Source: JACNKV01 sp964645915 (GTDB taxonomy: Bacteria; Fidelibacterota; Marinisomatia; Marinisomatales; JACNKV01). From it: a DNA stretch of 64,000 nt. The translations under genes were made by a program, and so were the position numbers. Shown here in pieces: positions 36,663 through 45,230 of this stretch. The notes beneath the pieces are model-generated. The model searched no databases. It worked only from the letters and a program-made list of their open reading frames with translations, and was not told where the DNA came from. The stretch is taken from the NCBI GenBank assembly GCA_964645915.1, contig CAZYDH010000008.1, forward strand, positions 1-64,000, written 5' to 3'. The number at the start of each line of letters is the position of its first letter. The stretch's first letter is position 1.

Positions 36663-38783
36663 ATGAAAACAGTCCTTCAAAAAATATTGATCATCGTTTT
36701 ATTTCTTTCAGGGATATACAGCGAAGAACAGGATCAATATGTAAATGTAACATCACCGAATCAAATCAACACGATAGAATTTGGACTTTCTAAAGAGGGT
36801 ATTCCTTATTATCGAGTACTGCATCGCGATAAAGTAGTAATTGACACATCATTTATTTCATTTGATTTCAGGGGTCAACCATCATTGAAACACAATTTGA
36901 AAATGATTAATCATGATATATGTTCCGTTAATGAAACATGGGAAATGCCGTGGGGAGAACAAAGAGACGTTCAGAACCATTATAATGAACTGACTATCTA
37001 TTTAGAAGAGGAAAGTAAGCTGAGTCGGAAAGTTAATATTCAATTTAAAGCTTATGATGATGGAATTGCTTTTCGATATGAGTTTTTACCACAGAAGGAT
37101 ACTGATGCGTTAATTATATTGGATGAGAATACGGAATTCCGTTTAACTGATGATCATACAGTTTGGTGGATCCCCGGTGATTGGGATATTTATGAGCATT
37201 TGTACAACACAACGAAGTTCTCAGAAATTAATGCCTTAACTCTGGAAAAACGGCAGCATTTAGCCCAAACATACATTCCGGAAAATTCGGTAAATACTCC
37301 AGTGACAATGCGAACAAATGATGGACTGTATATCAGCTTCCATGAAGCGAATCTCACCGATTATGCAGGAATGACTCTAAAAGTTAATCCGGAAACATTA
37401 ACATTAACCAGTGGATTGGTTGGTTCTGACCGATTGGGATATAAGGTAAAAAGAGCATTACCGTTTCATACCCCATGGAGAACAATCCAAATCGCAGAAA
37501 AAGCAGGAGATTTGATAGAATCCAAGCTAATTGTGAATCTAAACGAACCCAATAAGATTGGAGATGTTAGTTGGTTTAAACCAAAAAAATACGCGGGTAT
37601 CTGGTGGGAGATGCATGCAGGAACTTCATCTTGGGATTATGGAATGACGATGGATAAAGATGGAAAATGGAAAGATACAGGAAAAGCGCATGGTAGACAT
37701 GGTGCAACTACGGAAAATGCTATAAAATATATTGATTTTGCAGCTAATAATAATATAGGGGGGATTTTAATCGAGGGATGGAATACCGGATGGGAAAAAT
37801 GGATAGGATTTGAAGATAGAGAAGGTGTTTTTGATTTTGTTACTCCTTATCCGGATTATGATATTGAGGAAGTAGTGAAATATGCAAAAGATAAAGATGT
37901 AGAGATCATAATGCATCATGAAACCTCAGCCGCTCCAATAACTTATGAAACACAAATGGACACAGCCTACCAGTTGATGAATAGATTGGGAATGCATTCC
38001 GTTAAAACCGGATATGTAGGACAGATCATTCCGAAAGGAGAATACCACCACGGTCAATGGATGGTCAATCACTATCGAAAGGTTCTTGAAACAGCAGCAC
38101 GATATCAAATTGCAATAAACGCACATGAGCCAATCAAAGCAACAGGTATTCGACGTACATATCCAAATGCGATCAGCCGTGAAGGACTTCGTGGACAGGA
38201 GTTTAACGCTTGGGGAATGGATGGAGGTAATCCGCCTGAACATTTATCCATTGTTGCCTTTACCAGAATGCTTGCGGGTCCTATCGATTTTACTCCGGGT
38301 GTTTTTGATATCTCACTTCCATTTAAAGAGAATAATCAAATCAATACAACTTTAGCACAGCAATTAGCGCTGTATGTCGTGATTTACAGTCCAATTCAAA
38401 TGGCATGTGATTTCCCAGAAAATTATGAAGATAATCCCGCATTTCAATTTATAAGGGATGTAGGTGTGGATTGGGAGCAAACTATTGTTTTAAACGGGGA
38501 AATTGGGGATTATATAACCATCGCTCGTGAAGAACGAGAAACCGGAAATTGGTTCATCGGTGGTATTACTGATGAGAATAAAAGAGAAATTCATATTGAT
38601 TTTGATTTCTTGGAAAGTGGAGTAGAATACCAAGCCGTTATTTATCGAGATGGATATGATGCAGATTATCAAACAAATCCAACTGATATTAAGATTGAAA
38701 AACTATCTATTAAGAAGGGTAATACCAAAACAATAACTTTGGCACGAGGTGGCGGATTTGCAATCAGTTTACTGTTGAATTGA
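36663..38783 (+). CDS. Glycoside hydrolase family 97 enzyme
   Basis: From the ATG at 36663 the product is 706 residues with a signal peptide (QKILIIVLFLSGIYS). It has the GH97 N-terminal super-sandwich (VTSPNQINTIEFGLSKEGIPYYRVLHRDKVVI), the (beta/alpha)8 barrel with GGILIEGWNTGWE, IIMHHETSA and INAHEPIKATG followed by REGLRGQEFNAW, and a C-terminal beta domain. GH97 includes inverting alpha-glucosidases (SusB) and retaining alpha-galactosidases; HHET and NAHEP carry candidate Glu bases, but I cannot settle the mechanism by eye. An upstream start at 36645 would only add six residues before the signal. Confidence 0.9.
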   Translation: MKTVLQKILIIVLFLSGIYSEEQDQYVNVTSPNQINTIEFGLSKEGIPYYRVLHRDKVVIDTSFISFDFRGQPSLKHNLKMINHDICSVNETWEMPWGEQRDVQNHYNELTIYLEEESKLSRKVNIQFKAYDDGIAFRYEFLPQKDTDALIILDENTEFRLTDDHTVWWIPGDWDIYEHLYNTTKFSEINALTLEKRQHLAQTYIPENSVNTPVTMRTNDGLYISFHEANLTDYAGMTLKVNPETLTLTSGLVGSDRLGYKVKRALPFHTPWRTIQIAEKAGDLIESKLIVNLNEPNKIGDVSWFKPKKYAGIWWEMHAGTSSWDYGMTMDKDGKWKDTGKAHGRHGATTENAIKYIDFAANNNIGGILIEGWNTGWEKWIGFEDREGVFDFVTPYPDYDIEEVVKYAKDKDVEIIMHHETSAAPITYETQMDTAYQLMNRLGMHSVKTGYVGQIIPKGEYHHGQWMVNHYRKVLETAARYQIAINAHEPIKATGIRRTYPNAISREGLRGQEFNAWGMDGGNPPEHLSIVAFTRMLAGPIDFTPGVFDISLPFKENNQINTTLAQQLALYVVIYSPIQMACDFPENYEDNPAFQFIRDVGVDWEQTIVLNGEIGDYITIAREERETGNWFIGGITDENKREIHIDFDFLESGVEYQAVIYRDGYDADYQTNPTDIKIEKLSIKKGNTKTITLARGGGFAISLLLN

Positions 38784-38814
38784 TTTTTTAATAGTTTTAA
38801 CTGTACATTAACAC

Positions 38815-39237
38815 ATGAAAAATATCATAACATTCATCAGTATTCTTATGATATCAAGTATCCTTTATTCACAAGATGCCAATTCGCAAATACCTTCCAA
38901 TAAAAATCGATCAAATTCAATATATCTGCAAAACTTTATCATCATACCCACATTGAATTACGATCGTGTTATTCCTTTAAATGAAGATGTTGGAATAATC
39001 CCCAAAATTGGTATTGGGGTTGCCTTTACATCAATGCCTGTTTTCGATGTATCCTTTTATGTTAAGAATGGGAAACATAGTATTGAAGTCGGTGCAGGTT
39101 ATTGGGATTTTGAAGGATCTGTTATCAACGGTAATTATCGTTATATTGGAAATAGAGGTTTATTGATAAAAGCTGGCCTTCATTACATTCCGGGTGAAGA
39201 AGCCGCTCCCATAATAGCAATTGGATATTCTTTTTAG
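38815..39237 (+). CDS. Small exported beta-barrel-like protein
   Basis: The 140-residue protein has a signal peptide ending ILYSQ and then alternating polar/apolar strands with Gly and aromatic residues (FIIIPTLNYDRVIPL, VGIIPKIGIGVAF, HSIEVGAGYWDF), finishing in IAIGYSF. A terminal Phe is typical of outer-membrane barrels recognised by BamA. It is too short for a full eight-strand barrel of usual size but could be a small one. I do not recognise a family. Confidence 0.55.
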   Translation: MKNIITFISILMISSILYSQDANSQIPSNKNRSNSIYLQNFIIIPTLNYDRVIPLNEDVGIIPKIGIGVAFTSMPVFDVSFYVKNGKHSIEVGAGYWDFEGSVINGNYRYIGNRGLLIKAGLHYIPGEEAAPIIAIGYSF

Positions 39238-39251
39238 TAACTGGAAAATAC

Positions 39252-39671
39252 TTGAAGATCAGATCGTTTTCAGAAGAATACACAGAGTTGTTGATTGAAT
39301 TATGGACCGAAGCAGGTTTGATCAAACCTTGGAATGATCCATATAAAGATATTCTAAGAAAAATGGATGAAGATCCATCCATGTTTTTTATAGGATTGAA
39401 TGAAAAGGAATTGATTGCTTCCTGTATGGTAGGATATGACGGACATCGGGGTTGGATGTATTATCTTGCAGTAAAGAAAAAACATCGTAATAAAGGTTAT
39501 GCAAAACAATTGGTTAATTATGCAGAACAAGTGTTGAAAGATCAAGGATGCCCGAAAGTGGAGTTAATGGTTAGAGAGGATAATACGGACGTAATTGATT
39601 TTTATTCTATAGTTGGATACAATGTTGAAACCGTTAAAGTAATGAGTAAACGACTAATCCCTGATAACTAA
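39252..39671 (+). CDS. ypeA: GNAT acetyltransferase, YpeA-like
   Basis: The 139-residue product begins at a TTG codon. The protein reads MKIRSFSEEYTELLIELW and continues LIKPWNDPYKDILRKMDEDPSMFF, matching the YpeA family throughout, including GYDGHRGWMYYLAV. The acetyl-CoA loop is HRNKGYAKQLV. No in-frame ATG lies near the family start, so TTG is preferred. It follows the previous stop by 14 bp. The substrate of YpeA proteins is not established. Confidence 0.88.
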   Translation: MKIRSFSEEYTELLIELWTEAGLIKPWNDPYKDILRKMDEDPSMFFIGLNEKELIASCMVGYDGHRGWMYYLAVKKKHRNKGYAKQLVNYAEQVLKDQGCPKVELMVREDNTDVIDFYSIVGYNVETVKVMSKRLIPDN

Positions 39672-39692
39672 AAAATTATAAATGGAGTAAAT

Positions 39693-39902
39693 ATGACAAA
39701 TCTTAATTGGGAATGCCCTAAATGTAATAATACACAATATGAAGAAGATGTCCTCGCTGCTACGGGTGGTGGAGTCACTAAGTTTTTTAATGTACAGAAC
39801 AAAAAGTTTATAACGGTTTCTTGTACTAAATGTCGATACACAGAAATGTATAAAACAGAGTCAGGTACTTTGGAAAATATTATAGATTTCTTCGGGAACT
39901 AA
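39693..39902 (+). CDS. Small Zn-ribbon protein (YpzJ/COG3478-like)
   Basis: The 69-residue protein is a single zinc ribbon: WECPKCNN at residues 6-13 and VSCTKCRYTEMYK at about 42-54 give two CxxC knuckles. Between them lies EEDVLAATGGGVTKFFNVQNKKFITV, typical of the predicted nucleic-acid-binding family COG3478. TGGAG precedes the ATG by 6 bases. The function is not established. Confidence 0.82.
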   Translation: MTNLNWECPKCNNTQYEEDVLAATGGGVTKFFNVQNKKFITVSCTKCRYTEMYKTESGTLENIIDFFGN

Positions 39903-39972
39903 GTTCAACTTTTCTATGTAATAATAGATACCACAAATCTCAAGTTCTGTCAACCAAAATAGGGGACGTGTT

Positions 39973-41166
39973 ATGAGACAAATTTATACTTTGTTTTTTG
40001 TATTGATCGTCGGATTGTCTTGTCTTTTATCCAATCCAATAGATGATTCCACAAAATTTGTTAACAATAATAATGCATTTGCATTTGATCTATATCACAA
40101 GATAAAAAACTCAGATAACAATATTGTGTATTCACCTTATTCAATTTCTACTGCTTTTTCGATGGTTTATGAAGGAGCACGAAAAGCAACAGAAAAGGAA
40201 ATTGGACGTGTCTTTCATTTTTCACCTGATAAGGAAGGACTTCATAAATCCTTTTATCAACTTCAATCAAGATTAAAACTATTTACAGCTAATCCTACAC
40301 TCACATCTGCAAACTCATTTTGGTATCAAAATAGCAATTCATTTCGAAATGAATATTTGAATTTGATCAATCGATACTACGATGCGGAGATATATCCCGT
40401 AAACTTTATCAAATCTTCTGAGGATATTCGTCTCCAGATCAACCGATGGGTAGAAAATAAAACGGATAAAAAGATTAAAGAAATACTCGCACCAAAAAGT
40501 ATGGATTCTCAAACAAGAGCGGTCCTTTGTAACGCGATATTATTTAAAGGGTATTGGAAATACCCGTTTTCGGAAAATACTAAAACTGCTGATTTCTTCA
40601 TTTCAATGGAGAAAAAAGTCGACGCTATGATGATGAATAAAGAAAATGCAAAATTACATTATAAGGAATTTGGTACATTTACCGCAATTGATCTACCCTA
40701 TACTAAAAATGATCTTTCAATGGTGATCTTTCTTCCAAGTGAATTGGACGGGATGGCAAAGTTGGAACGCCAATTAAATGCAGATACGTTTCAAAAATGG
40801 ACTAAATCTTTAGATGAATCAGAAGAAGTACCGGTTAATGTATCTCTTCCAAAATTCAAGACCGAACAGAAATATGACCTAAAGGATGTATTCAAAAAAA
40901 TGGGTATTACCCATGCATTTGGTGGTACAGCTAATTTTAAAGGGATATGCGACGATCCTATCCATATCAGCGATGTTATCCATCAATGTGTGGTTGAAGT
41001 AGACGAAAAGGGAACTGAAGCGGCTGCTGCTACAGCAGTCATTTTTAAAAAGATGTATGTAAAACCAAAAATATTTAAAGTTGACCGTCCTTTTTTGTTT
41101 TTTATCCGCGATCAGAATACAAACACGATCTTGTTTATAGGGAAAATTATAGACCCAACAAAATAA
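39973..41166 (+). CDS. Serpin (serine protease inhibitor)
   Basis: The 397-residue exported serpin is full length. The hydrophobic N terminus ends VGLSC, a possible lipobox. Serpin landmarks are NIVYSPYSISTAFSMVYEGA, VLCNAILFKGYWKYPF (shutter and breach), and VDEKGTEAAAATAV, an intact inhibitory hinge beginning at Glu345 with a run of alanines. The C terminus is DRPFLFFIRDQNTNTILFIGKI. Counting 17 residues from the hinge Glu puts P1 at Met or the next Tyr, pointing to elastase- or chymotrypsin-like targets. The Ala-rich hinge implies a working inhibitor rather than a non-inhibitory homologue. Confidence 0.93.
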   Translation: MRQIYTLFFVLIVGLSCLLSNPIDDSTKFVNNNNAFAFDLYHKIKNSDNNIVYSPYSISTAFSMVYEGARKATEKEIGRVFHFSPDKEGLHKSFYQLQSRLKLFTANPTLTSANSFWYQNSNSFRNEYLNLINRYYDAEIYPVNFIKSSEDIRLQINRWVENKTDKKIKEILAPKSMDSQTRAVLCNAILFKGYWKYPFSENTKTADFFISMEKKVDAMMMNKENAKLHYKEFGTFTAIDLPYTKNDLSMVIFLPSELDGMAKLERQLNADTFQKWTKSLDESEEVPVNVSLPKFKTEQKYDLKDVFKKMGITHAFGGTANFKGICDDPIHISDVIHQCVVEVDEKGTEAAAATAVIFKKMYVKPKIFKVDRPFLFFIRDQNTNTILFIGKIIDPTK

Positions 41167-41227
41167 ACCGTCTCGGATAAAAGAATATAGTCAGAATATC
41201 CCTTAATTTTGTAATTTCATTGGCGAT

Positions 41228-41312
41228 TATGGGGTGCTGTCCTGAGACCAGAGGGGACGGCTGAGAATAAACCCTATGAACCTGCTCTGGATAATGCCAG
41301 CGAAGGGAGTAC
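41228..41312 (+). promoter_or_regulatory. TPP riboswitch (THI element)
   Basis: The conserved THI-box blocks appear in order: GGGGTGC at 41231, GGCTGAGAATAAACCC from about 41259, TATGAACCTG, and CTGGATAATGCCAGCG ending at 41302, then AAGGGAG. This is the thiamine pyrophosphate aptamer. The final GAAGGGAG is both the 3' strand of the aptamer and the Shine-Dalgarno of the TonB receptor whose ATG is at 41316, so TPP binding should hide the ribosome binding site. There is no room for a separate expression platform, which indicates direct translational control. Confidence 0.95.
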
Positions 41313-41315
41313 ATT

Positions 41316-43616
41316 ATGAGATCCATTCTACTTTCCATACTATTTATCAGCTCCGTTTTTCCACAGGAATTTGTCGTTACAGGAATTGTTACCAATGAAA
41401 ATGATCAACCTGTCGAAGGAGTGAATATTACATCCGGTTCAAACGGTACCACATCCAACTCAAAAGGTGAGTTTGAGATTGCCACTACCAATGAACCGAT
41501 TTTGTTTCATCATATCGCTTATCAAACAGTATCCTTCAAACCGGAAGGTACTACTATCGTTGTTAAGCTTAAATCAAACATTCTAAAAGGAGAAGAGATC
41601 TTTGTAAGTGCTACTCGTGCTGTCGCAGGTGTAACTCCAGTAGCATTTTCTAATCTGACTCCTGAAGAAATATCAGATCTTTATACCGTAGAAGATGTTC
41701 CGATGATCTTGGCATCTGAACCGGGTGTTTACGCCTACAGTGAGAGTGGAAATGGAACCGGATATTCGTATGTTTCCATACGAGGATTTGATCAAAGTAA
41801 AATCGCTGTCATGTTGGATAATGTTCCTCTAAATGATAACGAAAGTCATCAGGTTTATTGGGTTGATCATACCGATATCCTCAGTGATGCAAAAGATGTA
41901 CAGATCCAACGGGGAATTGGAAACAGCTTATATGGATCTGCGGCTTTTGGTGGTTCGATTAATGTTACAACAAAAATAAGGTCTGAATCTCCATATACAA
42001 CTTTCACTTACGGTCAAGGTTCTTTTAATACAAAAAAATATAGTTTGGCTATGAACTCAGGTAATTACATAAAAAACCTGAGTTTAAAAGCTCGTTACTC
42101 ACAAACAGAATCTGATGGTTATCGAGATTACCATGAAAGTTATCAAAGGGCTTTATCATTTGGTGCCGAGTATCGGAGTGAAAAGATTACTAATCAATTC
42201 AGAGCACTGATCGGATATGAGAATACCGATTTAACATGGGATGGGATTTACAGTACCGATATTGATGATAGAGAAAAACGAGTAGCAGGATACAAAGCAT
42301 ACACAGACGACTTTTTACAACAAATATACTCGCTTAATACGCGATATTCAATTTCTCCAGGATTAACTCTTTCAAATGCGACATATTTTGTGAATGGAAA
42401 CGGTTATTATGAAGTCTTTAGATATGGTGAAGATTGGAATTCGTATAATTTAGATATATTCGATTTGAATTCTAACGAAGAAGGAACCGATTTTTTAAGA
42501 CGTAAATGGATTGTTAATAAATATTACGGTGTTATCCCCGTGCTAACCTTTGATAATTTGAGTAATGGTAAAATACGTATAGATATTGGTGGTGAATTGC
42601 GATTTTATGAAGGAGAACATTTTGGTGAGATCTCTGATTTCTCTGATTCTACACTTTCTGAATATTTTGGAGATGATTGGTATAAATACTATGAGTATGT
42701 AGGAAGAAAAACATCTTTCTCCGCATTTATGCATCTTGTTTATGAATTAACTCCTAAAGTTAAACTAGTGGGTGATGTTCAATTCCAACAACATAACTGG
42801 ACATTAGATCAAGAACCGATCGGACACGCAGCCGGTCATCAACTATCTGCAAAATGGCCATTCTTAAATCCAAGGATTGGATTGATTTTCAATCCTAGTA
42901 AAACGGTTTCTGTATTCGTGAATTATGGTACTGCAAAGAAGGAACCTGCAGATAATCAAATAATTCAACCTGACGAAAGTTGGACTTTAGAAGATGCAGG
43001 AAAAATTAATTTCCCCGCAGCAGAAGTTATTCAAGATATTGAAACAGGATTTCATTATAGAAACAATAAAATGCAATTTGGTATGAATCTGTATAGAATT
43101 AATTATGAAAATGAACAATTGAAGAATATTGATGTAGAACAAGAAGGTGAATATGATTATACCTCTGCAGATGCAACTTTACATCAAGGAGTAGAGCTTG
43201 AATGTGCTTGGACACTCACCAATAATCTGTCTTTATCAATGAATGGAAGCGTAAATAATTACATTTTTCAATCAGGAGAACAAAAAGGCAATATTCTACC
43301 AAATACACCATCATCACTATTCAATCTTCAATTTAATTATTCACCGATCGAAAAGGCTTCGACATTTTTCAATCTTCGACATGTTGGGAAACAATATTTA
43401 GATCAAGAAAATAGAGGGGAGATAGATCCGTATTCTGTTATTGACGTAGGATTATCTTACAAGACTGATCGTATAGCTGTTAAATTAAAAGTAAATAATC
43501 TACTGGATGAACTTTACTCCACATTTGGGTATGCATATGAATGGGATGGCTATCATGCATATTATTGGCCAGCTGCTACAAGAAACACATTTGTTACTTT
43601 AGAATACAAACTTTAA
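41316..43616 (+). CDS. TPP-riboswitch-controlled TonB-dependent receptor
   Basis: The 766-residue outer-membrane receptor has a signal peptide (ILLSILFISSVFPQ), a carboxypeptidase-regulatory-like domain (VTGIVTNENDQPVEGVNITSGSNGTTSNSKGEFEI), a plug (EDVPMILASEPGVYAYSESG, YVSIRGFDQSKIAVMLDNVPLND) and a 22-strand barrel ending in FVTLEYKL. The riboswitch directly before it indicates thiamine or a thiamine precursor as the ligand; THI-regulated TonB receptors are known from Bacteroidetes. No thi biosynthesis gene or inner-membrane thiamine transporter is next to it. Confidence 0.92.
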   Translation: MRSILLSILFISSVFPQEFVVTGIVTNENDQPVEGVNITSGSNGTTSNSKGEFEIATTNEPILFHHIAYQTVSFKPEGTTIVVKLKSNILKGEEIFVSATRAVAGVTPVAFSNLTPEEISDLYTVEDVPMILASEPGVYAYSESGNGTGYSYVSIRGFDQSKIAVMLDNVPLNDNESHQVYWVDHTDILSDAKDVQIQRGIGNSLYGSAAFGGSINVTTKIRSESPYTTFTYGQGSFNTKKYSLAMNSGNYIKNLSLKARYSQTESDGYRDYHESYQRALSFGAEYRSEKITNQFRALIGYENTDLTWDGIYSTDIDDREKRVAGYKAYTDDFLQQIYSLNTRYSISPGLTLSNATYFVNGNGYYEVFRYGEDWNSYNLDIFDLNSNEEGTDFLRRKWIVNKYYGVIPVLTFDNLSNGKIRIDIGGELRFYEGEHFGEISDFSDSTLSEYFGDDWYKYYEYVGRKTSFSAFMHLVYELTPKVKLVGDVQFQQHNWTLDQEPIGHAAGHQLSAKWPFLNPRIGLIFNPSKTVSVFVNYGTAKKEPADNQIIQPDESWTLEDAGKINFPAAEVIQDIETGFHYRNNKMQFGMNLYRINYENEQLKNIDVEQEGEYDYTSADATLHQGVELECAWTLTNNLSLSMNGSVNNYIFQSGEQKGNILPNTPSSLFNLQFNYSPIEKASTFFNLRHVGKQYLDQENRGEIDPYSVIDVGLSYKTDRIAVKLKVNNLLDELYSTFGYAYEWDGYHAYYWPAATRNTFVTLEYKL

Positions 43617-43699
43617 GAATCCTACTGAATTACTCAATCAAGGTCTTTATTGTTAATAGAAAATTGATATAGATTGTCCGGTCAATTTGAAATGAGAAT

Positions 43700-44272
43700 A
43701 TGATGAATACATCAGATTTAGTTCGCAGTAATATTGCACCGATATTTCACGTACTATCAAGTGAACAACAAATAATTCAACGTACAGACCAAAAAGCGTT
43801 TACCCTTTTATCAATATTGGGTGTGTTTATGGTCTTTTTTATTGTTCATTTTTTAAAAGTACAATTGGGTTGGTTTTCATTTATTATGGTGCTGGTTTAC
43901 TTTTTATCAGCGTTTCTTGCGATAATACATCTTGTCTTGGTGATTATGCCAAGATTAAGAAAAAACTCCGGTATCTCGAATGAAGATGATGAGAGTAAGT
44001 ATTTAACGAACCCAACATTTTTTGGTGGAATTTCACAATTCAAAGATGAAATTGAATACTCAAAGTATTTTAAAGAAGTATTTAGTGATCATGAATTGAC
44101 CTATCAAATGTTTGCAAATCAGGTTTATGCACTTGGAAAGATCAATGCGAGCAAAAATAAAGACTTGAAAAGAGCGATACTATTCTTTTCAGCAGCGATT
44201 GTTTCCGAGTTATTTATCATCATGTCTATGGCATGGAGTCGTGCCTTACCTTACTTGTTTCCTACAGGATGA
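43700..44272 (+). CDS. Pycsar-effector-like (DUF5706/PycTM) membrane protein
   Basis: The 190-residue protein has two membrane helices near residues 30-50 and 55-80 and a third at the C terminus. The pattern RTDQKAFTLLSILGV, a helix pair ending VLVIMPRL, then NPTFFGGISQF and QVYALGKINASKNKDLKRAILFF matches the DUF5706 family, members of which are membrane effectors of cyclic-pyrimidine (Pycsar) phage defence. No cyclase gene is adjacent, so defence function is only a possibility; many members occur alone. The stop codon overlaps the start of the next gene (ATGA). Confidence 0.65.
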   Translation: MMNTSDLVRSNIAPIFHVLSSEQQIIQRTDQKAFTLLSILGVFMVFFIVHFLKVQLGWFSFIMVLVYFLSAFLAIIHLVLVIMPRLRKNSGISNEDDESKYLTNPTFFGGISQFKDEIEYSKYFKEVFSDHELTYQMFANQVYALGKINASKNKDLKRAILFFSAAIVSELFIIMSMAWSRALPYLFPTG

Positions 44273-44811
44273 TGAAACATTTATCACTTATATTTATCAT
44301 CATTCTGCTGGTAGGTTGTATTCCTCAGGGGATTCCCGGTCCTCAAGGGGAACCCGGCAAATGTGGTGAGAAAGGAGATCAAGGTGTTCCTGGTGAAAAA
44401 GGAGAGAAAGGTGATTGCGGACCCGCAGGAGGATCCGTTTCACCTGAATTAATTAAAAATCTTGAAACTGCTCTGGAAAAAATATCATCACTAGAAAAAG
44501 AACCTCAAGAAAATATAGTTGATGCAGTACATTATACATTTGGGATAGCACCACCTGAAATAGGCTTTGTTGTTTTGACATCAAAAGGTAATTTATATCA
44601 ATTACAAAATAAGAATCCCATCACTACAGGTGACAAATTTGTATTATTATCACAAATAGCAAAGCGATTTAACTTTGTATCATTAACGGTTTTACCCGGA
44701 TCAGATGGAATCCAACAACACTTCTTAGCCATGACATCCGATGGACAAGCGTATATATCCAAAGATTTAAAAACTTGGTCAAATCGCACAAATATTGATT
44801 TAACTCAATAA
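44269..44811 (+). CDS. Collagen-like lipoprotein
   Basis: The product of about 180 residues begins MMKHLSLIFIIILLVGC, a lipobox with Cys17, and is followed at once by about eleven Gly-X-Y triplets (GIPGPQGEPGKCGEKGDQG, then VPGEKGEKGDCGPAGG). A coiled-coil-like region (ELIKNLETALEKISSLEKE) and a globular domain of about 100 residues complete it. Short collagen-like stretches in bacteria form trimeric stalks. The start overlaps the stop of the Pycsar-like gene in the form ATGA, so the two are translationally coupled. An alternative ATG three bases later would make no difference. Confidence 0.78.
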   Translation: MMKHLSLIFIIILLVGCIPQGIPGPQGEPGKCGEKGDQGVPGEKGEKGDCGPAGGSVSPELIKNLETALEKISSLEKEPQENIVDAVHYTFGIAPPEIGFVVLTSKGNLYQLQNKNPITTGDKFVLLSQIAKRFNFVSLTVLPGSDGIQQHFLAMTSDGQAYISKDLKTWSNRTNIDLTQ

Positions 44812-44821
44812 CAATGTTTTT

Positions 44822-45160
44822 ATGAGTAGAAAAAATCAAAAGAAAAAAGGCATAGTATTTTCTACCGATCCGGACTATCAATATTCATACGAATCTGATG
44901 AAGTTGAAACATTACCTCCTAATGAGCAAAACCTTCGAATTTGGCTGGACAGAAAAGGTGGAAATAAAGTTGTAACGGTTATCCGTGGATTTGTTGGAAC
45001 AAATGCGGATATGAAGAATTTAAATAAACGATTAAAATCATCCTGTGGCTCCGGAGGGACTGTAAAAAAGGGAGAAATCATTGTCCAAGGAGACTTTAGA
45101 GATAAAATCTTGGATATATTACTCATGCTGGGTTACTCTGCAAAAAAGAGTGGAGGATAA
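44822..45160 (+). CDS. yciH: SUI1/eIF1-family translation factor YciH
   Basis: The 112-residue product has an N-terminal tail and a SUI1 domain: LDRKGGNKVVTVIRGFVGTNADMKNLNKRLKSSCGSGG, then TVKKGEIIVQGDFRDKILDILLMLGYSAKKSGG. This is the bacterial eIF1 homologue, which affects start-site fidelity when present. It follows the collagen-like gene by 10 bp. A 6-bp hairpin (GAGAAT/ATTCTC) lies at 45163-45179 just after the stop, without a T run. Confidence 0.92.
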   Translation: MSRKNQKKKGIVFSTDPDYQYSYESDEVETLPPNEQNLRIWLDRKGGNKVVTVIRGFVGTNADMKNLNKRLKSSCGSGGTVKKGEIIVQGDFRDKILDILLMLGYSAKKSGG

Positions 45161-45230
45161 TAGAGAATTGATCATTCTCGAATAGAATGAGGTTTCATAC
45201 TAATAAAAAAGTATTATAATTTTATCAATC

